DNA of 45,955 nucleotides, from the NCBI GenBank assembly GCA_016188155.1, contig JACPIH010000033.1:1-45955 (forward strand), read 5' to 3'. Made by a program: the position numbers and the translations under genes. Source of the stretch: Candidatus Woesearchaeota archaeon (lineage in GTDB: Archaea > Nanobdellota > Nanobdellia > Woesearchaeales > UBA10216). The notes beneath the pieces were generated by a model. That model was not told where the DNA came from and searched no databases. It was given only the letters and a program-made list of their open reading frames with translations. Below, in pieces: positions 27,514 to 35,431 of the stretch; the first letter of the stretch is position 1; each line of letters starts with the position of its first letter.

Positions 27514-28610
27514 TGAAAATGACAGCCAAAGAAAAAGCAGCGGCAAAGGAAAAAGTGGTCCAGCTTGGGAAAAAGCTGGTCTCGGACATAGAGAAAGGAA
27601 CCAACCCGAGCATAGAAGTCCCTGTGCGGTCACTGAGCAACATAAGCTTTGATACAAAAGCAAAAACCCTGGTGCTGGGGGACAAAAAAGCAAAGCGGTT
27701 CTTTTTCAACATAGGGCACGTAAGGAAGTTCACCCAGACCATAGAAATTGCCAAGATAGCGAAGACGCTGCTGGAAGCAGGGAAGCATGCCAGCCTCAGG
27801 GATGTCTACTACATGGCAAAAAGGACAATACCCCATACAGCCATAAACATTGTTGACGAGCAGTCTGAAACAGACAACGCCATTGAGGACCTCGAGCTGA
27901 TATCAGACCTCAGCAGGGAGCGGTTGCACATGAACGCAAACAAGATGGGCTCAGTAGCTGGCAGGGTAATAATCGAAGACAAGGGTGACACCATAGACTG
28001 GGGCAAGCTGGGAAGCGGAGGCTGGAGCATCCCAAGCAACGTCGAAGAGATTGAATTCAAGAAAGTCACTGGTGAATACGTAATCTACATGGAAAAGGCA
28101 GCAGTCTGGGAAAGGCTTCACGAGGACAAGTTCTGGGAAAAGCAGAATTGCATTATAATGAGCTCGCAGGGCCAGACAACAAGGGGGGTAAGAAGGCTGC
28201 TCCAGAGGCTGCACGAGGAGCACAAGCTCCCAATTTATGTCCTAACTGACTTCGACAGCTATGGCATTTACATCTACAGCGTGCTGAAGTTCGGCTCAAT
28301 AGGGCTAGCGCACATGGCAGAGTCACTTGCCATTCCCGATGTAAGGTTCCTTGGCATAACAGCTGACGACATCATAAAATACGACCTCAAGAAGCACTTC
28401 ATCAAGATGAAAGACGTAGATCTTGCGCGGCTAAAGCAGATGGCGGACTACGACTGGTTCAAGAACAACAAGGCATGGCAAAGGCAATTCAAGATGATGA
28501 AAGACTTCGGCTCCAAAGTGGAAATACAGGCGCTCTCGTCCAGGGGCATCACGTTCATCTCTGACACATACCTGCCGGAGAAGATAAGGAAGAAGGATTT
28601 TATAGATTAG
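27513..28610 (+). CDS. top6A: DNA topoisomerase VI subunit A (Spo11-like)
   Basis: SLRDVYYMAKRTI catalytic Tyr region; TDFDSYGIYIYSVLKFGS Toprim motif. Confidence 0.97.
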   Translation: MKMTAKEKAAAKEKVVQLGKKLVSDIEKGTNPSIEVPVRSLSNISFDTKAKTLVLGDKKAKRFFFNIGHVRKFTQTIEIAKIAKTLLEAGKHASLRDVYYMAKRTIPHTAINIVDEQSETDNAIEDLELISDLSRERLHMNANKMGSVAGRVIIEDKGDTIDWGKLGSGGWSIPSNVEEIEFKKVTGEYVIYMEKAAVWERLHEDKFWEKQNCIIMSSQGQTTRGVRRLLQRLHEEHKLPIYVLTDFDSYGIYIYSVLKFGSIGLAHMAESLAIPDVRFLGITADDIIKYDLKKHFIKMKDVDLARLKQMADYDWFKNNKAWQRQFKMMKDFGSKVEIQALSSRGITFISDTYLPEKIRKKDFID

Positions 28611-28696
28611 GAATTTAGACTTTTTACGATTAATTTTTGTTCCAGAAAATTTTTAAATAGAAACAACACAGTTACTGAGTAAGGGGTATTTGGGGT

Positions 28697-29956
28697 ATGG
28701 ATCGATTAGAACAGCTCGTTGCTAAATTCTCTGCACAATTAGAAACCCAAGTCAAGAAAGAAGTGCCAGTTGCCTTCAAATTGGCTGTTTCTAATGCAAT
28801 AAGCCAGCTGTCAGGACAGGTTCTGCCAGTTAAAGGCCATTTGAGAAGCGGTGTTTTGGATTATCTGCTCCTCAGACAAAATGATGGCATACTTGTTGAG
28901 GGACATGAGGAAGACGGGACTCGTAACATGTATGCGGCCGCTGGCTTATTTAACTGTGGCGATTCAGAACAATTAGCGGCTGTAGTTGTACACAGAAACT
29001 ACTGGCATTATACTTTTGAAGTGTTTGTTAAAAAGGGCGACATAACTGGCGCTGCTGTTATCCTTGATGTACTGAACAGGCATCTTACCAAAGATAATCC
29101 GGTAAAAGGCAAGATTATAAATCTAATGGGCGATATAAGAACCCTCGACGACTTAGACTGGGACAGCGTTGCCATACCACAACAGTTCAAAACAGAGCTC
29201 GAGCGCAACATACTGTTTCCAATGAAAAACTATGAAACGTTGAGGAAAAGAGGCTTGTACGAAGCTGCAGGAGTGCTTTTGGCAGGCGAGGTTGGAATGG
29301 GCAAAAGCCTCCTTGGGAGAATAGTTGCTAAGAAGGTTACAGAATTAGGCGGGACCGTAGTTATGACAACACCACATGAAATAGGATCTGTCCCAAGTCC
29401 GGAATGGAAATACGTGTTCGAGGTTGCAGGAACTCTAAGACCAACCCTGCTTTACGTTGAAGACGTTGAAACTAGCGGGGCACCAGGGAGCTCTAAAATG
29501 TACCAACTGGCCGAATACCTTGACGGGCTTGAAGACAGAAAAGATGTGATGCTGGTGGTAACAACAAATGAGCTTGAATCGCTTGACAGGAGATTAAAGG
29601 AAAGGCCTGGAAGAATAGACAGAATACTTGTTTTTGACCCAAAGAAGCCCGAGTTTGGCACAGCTTGGAAAGAACAAGTACTGGCAATTCATCTTAACGG
29701 AAATAGGGGCTTAGAGGCCGATCCGAAGGAAATAGTCGGACTTGTAGGGAACAGGCCGTATAGCGGCGCACAGTTGGCAGCCATAATTTCCACTGCTACA
29801 AAAATTGTTCTTAACAGTAACGGACTGGCGCAACCTTATAGCCCTAATGGCAAAGTTATTTTAGACCGCCATGTGATTGAAGAGGCGATTAGGGTGTTAG
29901 ACAACACTTATAACTTTAGACGTACTCTTGGATTTTCCACTAATCAACAAACTTAA
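28697..29956 (+). CDS. AAA+ ATPase
   Basis: GVLLAGEVGMGKSLLGRIVAK Walker A; LLYVEDVE Walker B; LVVTTNELESLDRRLKERPGRIDRIL sensor/arginine finger. TATA-like ttttaaatag at 28651. Confidence 0.85.
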   Translation: MDRLEQLVAKFSAQLETQVKKEVPVAFKLAVSNAISQLSGQVLPVKGHLRSGVLDYLLLRQNDGILVEGHEEDGTRNMYAAAGLFNCGDSEQLAAVVVHRNYWHYTFEVFVKKGDITGAAVILDVLNRHLTKDNPVKGKIINLMGDIRTLDDLDWDSVAIPQQFKTELERNILFPMKNYETLRKRGLYEAAGVLLAGEVGMGKSLLGRIVAKKVTELGGTVVMTTPHEIGSVPSPEWKYVFEVAGTLRPTLLYVEDVETSGAPGSSKMYQLAEYLDGLEDRKDVMLVVTTNELESLDRRLKERPGRIDRILVFDPKKPEFGTAWKEQVLAIHLNGNRGLEADPKEIVGLVGNRPYSGAQLAAIISTATKIVLNSNGLAQPYSPNGKVILDRHVIEEAIRVLDNTYNFRRTLGFSTNQQT

Positions 29957-30058
29957 TGTAAAACCTTAAAATAAAAGATACTTGCCTTTTTCTGCAAAGA
30001 TTTATAGACTAAAACTTTATAGACAAAATTTCCATCTGCTGTTCAATATCTTCGATAT

Positions 30059-32599
30059 CTATAGCTGCCGCAAAGCATCCTCAATCTTTCTTGTCGAATC
30101 AACGTAGGAATCCTTGGCGGAAAAATCCAGGGGCTTGCCAAGTCTCACTATAACATCATGCCTGGCTGGCAGCTCAGGAAAAGTCTTTTTAGGGTGATAA
30201 ACCTCCCTGGCGCCTATAAGCTTAACAGGCACAACAGGCACGCCCATCTCAACAGCCAGGAACCCGGCGCCTTCCTTCAGCGGCAGCATCTTCCCGCTCC
30301 GGGAAACCCTGCCTTCCGGAAATGCTAAAACGGAAAATCCCCTGTCCAGCAGCCTGCCAGTGTACTCCAGCGAGGACTTGATCTGGCTCTGCTCCCTTCT
30401 TCCAAGTGGATAAATGTTGATAAGAAGGGTGAGGAATCCAGCGTACTTCGCAAATTCAGGATGCTCGTGCACTGCATCAATCGCTGCGGCAACCGCCAAT
30501 CTGTTTCTTATGCGCCCCGGTAAAGCCCGCATGGCAATAGGCGCATCCAATCCGCCAACATGGTTTGCAAAAAAGATAGCTGGCAGTTCGAGGTTTCTCA
30601 AATTTTCCAGCCCCTCAACCTTTGTAGGCGCATAAAAAGAAAGCCAGCTGTTAACCAAAATCTGCTGCAAAAACCATCTTATTATCCTTGCGGCTGCCGA
30701 GAGTGGCCATTCCTTAAACTCGTACTTCTCTACTTTCTGGGCTCCGGTTTCAATTTTACCTTTAAGCTCAGCAACAGACGTCTCGCTGGTAATCTCTGAC
30801 TCGTCAACTGCAATACCGAACTCTTCCTCTATTGAAGAAACCAGTTCTACCCTGGCTAAAGAGTCCAGCTTTAAGTCAGTACCGAGCTTTTTGTCATCCG
30901 TTATTTTATCCTCAGGCAATTCGCTGACTTGGGAAAGAATCTTGTAAATCCCGTGCTCTTTACTGGCTTCGGATTTCTTGGCCTCAGATTTCTCTGCCCC
31001 TGTTTCTTTCCCTTCATAAAAATGCTTCAAATATGCCAAAACTTCATTTTTCCTGACCTTTTTCGTCACGGTTCTCGGGAAATCGTCAAAAGGCCAGACT
31101 GTGAAGCCCTGAATCTGCTGATAAGCTGCCAGCTTAGAATTAACCTTTGAAATTACCTCACTCGGCTTCTTAACCCCTTTAATTCCTTCTCCCAGCAAAA
31201 CAGCATGAACCTCTAGCCTGCCGTTTCTTCTGAACCCAACCACAGCGCTGTCTTTCACTCCCTTATGCTTGTTCAGCTCGAACTCTACGTCCTCCGGGTA
31301 GACGTTTTCCCCGGCTTCGGTTATGATTACGTACTCTTTCCTGCCTTTGACGTATAAGTGGTCACCTTTGCCAAAATAGCCTATATCACCCGTCTTATAC
31401 CAGCCGTCAGCAAAGGATTCCCTGGTTTTCTTCGGATTTTTAAAATAGCCCTGGGTCACGTTTGGCCCTTTGACTAAAATTTCACCATCCCCTGCAAGCT
31501 TTACTTCCACGCCCTCAAAAGGCTTGCCCACAGAAGCAACCTTTCTATCCTCGTATCTGTTAGCCGAGATTACCGGAGAGGCCTCTGTCGTGCCGTAGCC
31601 TTGCAGTACGTAAATCCCAAACGCCTCCCATTTTTTCCCAACTTCCGCGTCCAGTGGAGCACCGCCTGAAACCACGGTGCGCAACTGGCTACCAAGTCTT
31701 TTTATAACTCTCCTGAAAATCAGCCTTCTTAGCTGCATTACTGGAATTTTAAAAGACAAGCCGCAGAGGATGTCAAAAAATTTCTTCTTTCCTCCCTTCT
31801 CTGCCACGGTTTCTATCCTTTTGGCAGTCAATTTCAGGAATTCTGGCACGGCCACAATTTTTGTGATTTTGTCGTCAACCAGGTTTTTCCTGATTGAAAG
31901 TGAGTTCAAGGATGTTGCATAAGTGACTTGTGCCCCGGCAGCCAATGGCACCAGCATCCCGCCAACCTGCTCAAACATGTGCGATAAGGGGAGGATAGAA
32001 AGAAACCTGTCATCCTTGCTTACAGGAATAGCCTTTAGGGAAGCCTTGACGTTTGAAAGGATATTCCTGTGGGTCAGCACCACACCTTTTGGAAAGCCCG
32101 TTGTTCCAGACGTATAGATTATTTCTGCAACATCATCCTCATTAATTTTAGGCTTTTTGAATTCAGGATTAAATTCTAAATGGGAAGAAAGGAGAGGAAC
32201 ATCTTCTATTTGTATTGTTTCAATGCCTTTAATTGCTGGCATGCGGCTTGATTTTATAACCAGTTTTGCTTCTGTTTGTCCTATAATTTTACTGATGAAC
32301 CCTTTTGTGCTCTGGACATTAATAGGAACGGCTACAGCGCCCTTGAGCTGAATCCCAAAAAACGAGGCAACCCACAAGTGCGAGTTCGGTGCCCAAAGCA
32401 GAACTTTGTCACCTTTCCGAATTCCAGCCTTTTCCAGCTGTTGCGCAACAAAAACAGAATATTTGAACAGGTCGCTATAACTCAAGGAGACAGCCCTAAA
32501 TCTGGGCCTTATTTTTATCGCTGTCCTGTTTTTGTAAGTTTGCGCTGCAGCTTCAATAAACTGGCCAAATGTTGTGATGTCCAAAAATTTCAGCATCAT
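30059..32599 (-). CDS. three-domain fusion: acyl-AMP ligase + acyl carrier protein + PlsC-type acyltransferase
   Basis: IIYTSGTTGFPKGVVLTHRN and GWYKTGDIG (AMP-binding); KKLGTDLKLDSLARVELVSSIEEEFGI (ACP with DSL phosphopantetheine Ser); FANHVGGLDAPI...FPEGRVSRSGK (PlsC motifs). Confidence 0.93.
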   Translation of the reverse strand: MMLKFLDITTFGQFIEAAAQTYKNRTAIKIRPRFRAVSLSYSDLFKYSVFVAQQLEKAGIRKGDKVLLWAPNSHLWVASFFGIQLKGAVAVPINVQSTKGFISKIIGQTEAKLVIKSSRMPAIKGIETIQIEDVPLLSSHLEFNPEFKKPKINEDDVAEIIYTSGTTGFPKGVVLTHRNILSNVKASLKAIPVSKDDRFLSILPLSHMFEQVGGMLVPLAAGAQVTYATSLNSLSIRKNLVDDKITKIVAVPEFLKLTAKRIETVAEKGGKKKFFDILCGLSFKIPVMQLRRLIFRRVIKRLGSQLRTVVSGGAPLDAEVGKKWEAFGIYVLQGYGTTEASPVISANRYEDRKVASVGKPFEGVEVKLAGDGEILVKGPNVTQGYFKNPKKTRESFADGWYKTGDIGYFGKGDHLYVKGRKEYVIITEAGENVYPEDVEFELNKHKGVKDSAVVGFRRNGRLEVHAVLLGEGIKGVKKPSEVISKVNSKLAAYQQIQGFTVWPFDDFPRTVTKKVRKNEVLAYLKHFYEGKETGAEKSEAKKSEASKEHGIYKILSQVSELPEDKITDDKKLGTDLKLDSLARVELVSSIEEEFGIAVDESEITSETSVAELKGKIETGAQKVEKYEFKEWPLSAAARIIRWFLQQILVNSWLSFYAPTKVEGLENLRNLELPAIFFANHVGGLDAPIAMRALPGRIRNRLAVAAAIDAVHEHPEFAKYAGFLTLLINIYPLGRREQSQIKSSLEYTGRLLDRGFSVLAFPEGRVSRSGKMLPLKEGAGFLAVEMGVPVVPVKLIGAREVYHPKKTFPELPARHDVIVRLGKPLDFSAKDSYVDSTRKIEDALRQL

Positions 32600-32985
32600 T
32601 CCACCAAAGCCACAAAAACGGCCATAGCATAATCGCCATCATGGCTTATGCTTAAGTCGCAGCTGACTATTTTGCCTTTGCTCAGATTTTTAGCAAGCTT
32701 AACAACAGGTTTTCCAGATTTTTTATTCGCAACCTCTATGTTGAGCCAAGAACCGGCTTTTAAGCTCAGCGCTTTCATTACCGCTTCTTTCGCAGCGAAT
32801 ATGCCGGCAATGTGCAAGTCGGCATAAGCCGACTGCACAGTCCTGCCGTAGCAGGACTTGTGCTTAGCTTCAGAATCTTTCAAGCTCTTCAGTTCAGAAG
32901 GCGAAAAGACAGTGTCTCGTATTTTGCCCATAACCTTCCTGAACCTTGGCAAATAAACCAAATCAACCCCAACCCTTGCACGCAT
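32596..32985 (-). CDS. acpS: holo-[acyl-carrier-protein] synthase with 16-aa palindromic-element insertion
   Basis: VGVDLVYLPRFRKVM, FAAKEAVMKALS and LSISHDGDYAMAVFV motifs. 4-bp overlap with the ACP-containing fusion gene. Confidence 0.9.
   Translation of the reverse strand: MRARVGVDLVYLPRFRKVMGKIRDTVFSPSELKSLKDSEAKHKSCYGRTVQSAYADLHIAGIFAAKEAVMKALSLKAGSWLNIEVANKKSGKPVVKLAKNLSKGKIVSCDLSISHDGDYAMAVFVALVE
32813..32862 (-). repeat. double-hairpin palindromic element, copy D (inside acpS, in frame)
   Basis: Minus strand CACAAGTCCTGC-TACG-GCAGGACTGTGCAGTCGGC-TTAT-GCCGACTTGCA. Codons 32862-32815 read HKSCYGRTVQSAYADL. Confidence 0.85.
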
Positions 32986-33083
32986 AATTTAAAGGCAAAT
33001 TTCCCCTGTTTTATATGTTTCGGTCACACGGCAGCTATGACCCCTGCAAAAGTTTAAATGCTTAGCAAGGAGGAATAGCTAAT

Positions 33084-33635
33084 ATGCACATAGCACTCCA
33101 TAAAACCGAGGTGATTGTTGACAGGCTGATACCGCCTCTCCTTGCCGGCTTGCTCGTAGTGATAGTGGGCGAGCTGTTCTTCTCGCACCAGTTTGAGTGG
33201 TACAAACACTACGCAGACTGGTTTGACGGCCTTGTCATACTTGTGTTCGCAACCGACCTCAGCTTCAAATATTCACGAATTAGGAAGCTGCCAACATTCG
33301 CAAAGAAATATTGGCTTGAAATAATAGCAACAATACCATTTTTCTTAATATTCAGACTGTTCGAGTTCTTTAAGCTGTCAGACCTATTGGAAACAAGTCA
33401 GGCTTTTGCGCACGAAGGGGTTGTTGCAGAAAGGATTGAGAAAGAAGCAGCAGTAATCGTCAAGGAAGCCGCAAGAGCAGGAGAGGTAAGCAGGACCGCA
33501 AGGATGCTGAACGCGTTCAGAGCGATAAGCAGATTCCCGAGATTCATCAAGGCAATGCCTTTCTTTGAAAAGCCCACCGGGCAGCACCACTGGCACGAGA
33601 AAATTCGCAGTGGAAAATCGCAGCAACAGCGCTAA
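33084..33635 (+). CDS. membrane protein resembling a voltage-sensor/ion-channel transmembrane domain
   Basis: Several TM helices with WFDGLVILVFATDLSFKYSRIRKLPTFAKKYWLEIIATIPFFLIFRLFEF, reminiscent of the S1-S4 region of cation channels. No pore motif seen. Confidence 0.5.
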   Translation: MHIALHKTEVIVDRLIPPLLAGLLVVIVGELFFSHQFEWYKHYADWFDGLVILVFATDLSFKYSRIRKLPTFAKKYWLEIIATIPFFLIFRLFEFFKLSDLLETSQAFAHEGVVAERIEKEAAVIVKEAARAGEVSRTARMLNAFRAISRFPRFIKAMPFFEKPTGQHHWHEKIRSGKSQQQR

Positions 33636-33712
33636 TGCCTTCTTCGAATAGCAGCCGCAACAACCGTCATAGCAACAACTTTAAATAAGCCCTGAGAGAA
33701 CTCTGTTGTTAA

Positions 33713-33846
33713 GGACCTGTAGCTCAGCTTGGACAGAGCGACAGCCTTCTAATGACCTTTTATTCGCTTGCGAGCGAACAAAAGCTCAACCAAAAGCCGG
33801 GAAGAAGGAAAGCTGAAGGTCGTGGGTTCAAATCCCATCAGGTCCG
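33713..33846 (+). tRNA. tRNA-Arg(TCT) with intron ~33752-33810
   Basis: GGACCTG...CAGGTCC acceptor, GCTC/GAGC D-stem, anticodon loop CTTCTA^A split by a 59-nt insert at the 37/38 position, GTGGGTTCAAATCCCAT T-arm. TATA-like tttaaataa ~30 nt upstream. Confidence 0.85.
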
Positions 33847-33847
33847 C

Positions 33848-33872
33848 TCGACCTTTTTAAGAAAAAGGTCGA
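33848..33872 (+). repeat. GACCTTTTT hairpin immediately 3' of tRNA-Arg
   Basis: TCGACCTTTTT-AAG-AAAAAGGTCGA perfect 11-bp stem, followed by TCAAAAAAC. Confidence 0.85.
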
Positions 33873-33908
33873 TCAAAAAACGCGTTGATTATAACGTAGT
33901 TTTTGGAT

Positions 33909-33931
33909 CAACCCTTTTCGGAAAAGGGTTG
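33909..33931 (-). repeat. related AACCCTTTT hairpin abutting the 5' end of tRNA-Cys
   Basis: CAACCCTTTT-CGG-AAAAGGGTTG; oriented on minus it is followed by ATCCAAAAAC. Confidence 0.8.
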
Positions 33932-34003
33932 CACACGTAGCCAAGCGGCCAAGGCGATCGCCTGCAGAGCGATTATTCGGGGGTTCGAGTCCCCCCGTGT
34001 GCT
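33931..34003 (+). tRNA. tRNA-Cys(GCA)
   Basis: GCACACG...CGTGTGC acceptor, ATCGC-CTGCAGA-GCGAT anticodon arm (GCA), GGGGGTTCGAGTCCCCC T-arm, T73. Confidence 0.92.
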
Positions 34004-34007
34004 CTTT

Positions 34008-34172
34008 TCACTTCTTTTTTGCAAGTTTAGGAATAATTTTGTAAGCCGTGATTGCCGCAATTATCGTTACAACCCAGAAAGCAGCTGGCTTTATTATCCT
34101 GAATACAAGACCGAGAAAGTTTGCAATGACCACAGCTGCCAAAATCAAACTGAGAGCCTTTGGAAGATTCAT
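34008..34172 (-). CDS. 54-aa small membrane protein
   Basis: MNLPKALSLILAAVVIANFLGLVFRIIKPAAFWVVTIIAAITAYKIIPKLAKKK*. Start overlaps the mazG-like stop by 4 bp. Confidence 0.55.
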   Translation of the reverse strand: MNLPKALSLILAAVVIANFLGLVFRIIKPAAFWVVTIIAAITAYKIIPKLAKKK

Positions 34173-34546
34173 TGCCGCTTCTTCTCCTTTTCCTTAGCCT
34201 TCGCCTCGCTCCAAACCCTTTTCTCTTCCTCAAGCGTTACCTTCCTGCCTGTGACGAGAAAGGGCTTTCTCCGCTTCATCTTCTCAAGAACGCTTCGGAT
34301 TGAGTCCTCAGGCTTAAACCAGCCATGTTTCTCGGCTATGAGCATGACCATAAGCGTATCCCAAAACAGGTCACCAAGCTCTGCCTTCAGGCCCTCACTA
34401 TCGCCATTGCCAACAGCTTCCTGCACTTCATCGGCTTCAGAAGCAAGATGAGCAGAATAGCTCTTTACAGTCTGCATGTTAGCCCAAGGCGACTCGGCAA
34501 GGGCCTTCCTTGCAAGCTTCACAAACTCCTCAAATTCTTTTTCCAT
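34169..34546 (-). CDS. MazG-like nucleotide pyrophosphohydrolase
   Basis: SEADEVQEAVGNGDSEGLKAELGDLFWDTLMVMLIAEKHG matches the EExxE...ExxD MazG pattern. Confidence 0.85.
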   Translation of the reverse strand: MEKEFEEFVKLARKALAESPWANMQTVKSYSAHLASEADEVQEAVGNGDSEGLKAELGDLFWDTLMVMLIAEKHGWFKPEDSIRSVLEKMKRRKPFLVTGRKVTLEEEKRVWSEAKAKEKEKKRQ

Positions 34547-34580
34547 CTTTCTTTGTTTTTGCTGTCTGGTAGTTTTTCGA

Positions 34581-34606
34581 TCAACCCTTTTTAGAAAAAG
34601 GGTTGA
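34581..34606 (-). repeat. AACCCTTTTT hairpin 3' of tRNA-Ala
   Basis: TCAACCCTTTTT-AG/CT-AAAAAGGGTTGA perfect 12-bp stem; on minus it is followed by TCGAAAAACTACC. Confidence 0.85.
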
Positions 34607-34607
34607 A

Positions 34608-34732
34608 TGGACTCGGCGGGAATCGAACCCGCAGCCTCCACCTTTTAAGGACTTTTTGGTCGAGCTTTTTGGTGAGCTTGCGAACTAAAAAGGTCGTGCG
34701 AAGGTGGCGTCATGCCGTTAGACCACGAGCCC
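34608..34732 (-). tRNA. tRNA-Ala(CGC) with intron ~34644-34696
   Basis: GGGCTCG...CGAGTCC acceptor with G3:U70, anticodon arm CCACC-TTCGCA^A-GGTGG split at 37/38, T-arm GCGGGTTCGATTCCCGC, A73. Confidence 0.85.
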
Positions 34733-34826
34733 AACTGAGAATAGGAGATTTCTGGCAGCTTTAAAATACTTATGCTGCTATCCCTAAATAATAAACTGAA
34801 AATAATAAACTAAAAACGCAATAGAA

Positions 34827-35000
34827 TCAGCTTGCCATGTAAAGGGTGTTGACCTTTTTGCCGTTTGTGTGCTCAAGCTCCTTCGCATCAGCTTGTCCGC
34901 CAATGAACAACTCGTCAGAGTCAGCGTTTCCCTCAGTGTAATCATCGTAGTCCTCAACGGGCTCGTGCTTCTCAACAGGCAAGAATCGTTCGTCTTTCAT
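34827..35000 (-). CDS. small acidic hypothetical protein
   Basis: MKDERFLPVEKHEPVEDYDDYTEGNADSDELFIGGQADAKELEHTNGKKVNTLYMAS. Confidence 0.45.
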   Translation of the reverse strand: MKDERFLPVEKHEPVEDYDDYTEGNADSDELFIGGQADAKELEHTNGKKVNTLYMAS

Positions 35001-35224
35001 AAAATCAATCACCTTTTTCTCATAATTTTTGTTATAAATGCTGTTAGAGGTTGTTTATATCCTTTTCGCCAATACATTTTTGCAAATAATGATTTTGAAA
35101 CTTGTTTTTTTCAGAAATCAGCGATAATGCAGCCACTTTTTGATACTTGTGATTATAAACTTTATAAAATATATAGCATCTTTCTTGTAATGTCTGGAAA
35201 ATTTGGAAGAATTTGTCTGACTGA

Positions 35225-35425
35225 TTAAATGCTCTTTGCCTTTCTTACCCTCACGAGCCTTGTGAGATAGCCTGCTATGGTGTTTCGCAGCTTTGTAGAA
35301 TAAACAGAAACAAGCTTGTTGACCAGTTCCTTATTTGCTGTGAAGTCCTCAGTGAACTGGCCCGTGTATCTTGCCATAAGCTGCTCGGTGGTCCTCTTGA
35401 TAAGCTGAGTTTTTATCCTGCCCAT
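35225..35425 (-). CDS. rps17e: ribosomal protein S17e
   Basis: MGRIKTQLIKRTTEQLMARYTGQFTEDFTANKELVNKLVSVYSTKLRNTIAGYLTRLVR. Confidence 0.92.
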   Translation of the reverse strand: MGRIKTQLIKRTTEQLMARYTGQFTEDFTANKELVNKLVSVYSTKLRNTIAGYLTRLVRVRKAKSI

Positions 35426-35431
35426 TCAAAC

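Noticed and set aside
30059-32985. Contig chimera with a bacterium to explain the ACP/PlsC genes
   Set aside because: Not provable here, but acpS carries the same palindromic element as dtdA and the intergenic sites, which ties the locus to this genome.
34027-34233. 68-aa Arg/Cys-rich minus ORF
   Set aside because: Out-of-frame overlap of the mazG-like gene and the more plausible 54-aa membrane protein at 34008-34172.
34480-34510. CCCAAGGCGACTCGGCAAGGG in the mazG-like gene as a palindrome copy
   Set aside because: Shares only short words; it does not form the two stems and reads as a normal conserved coding sequence.
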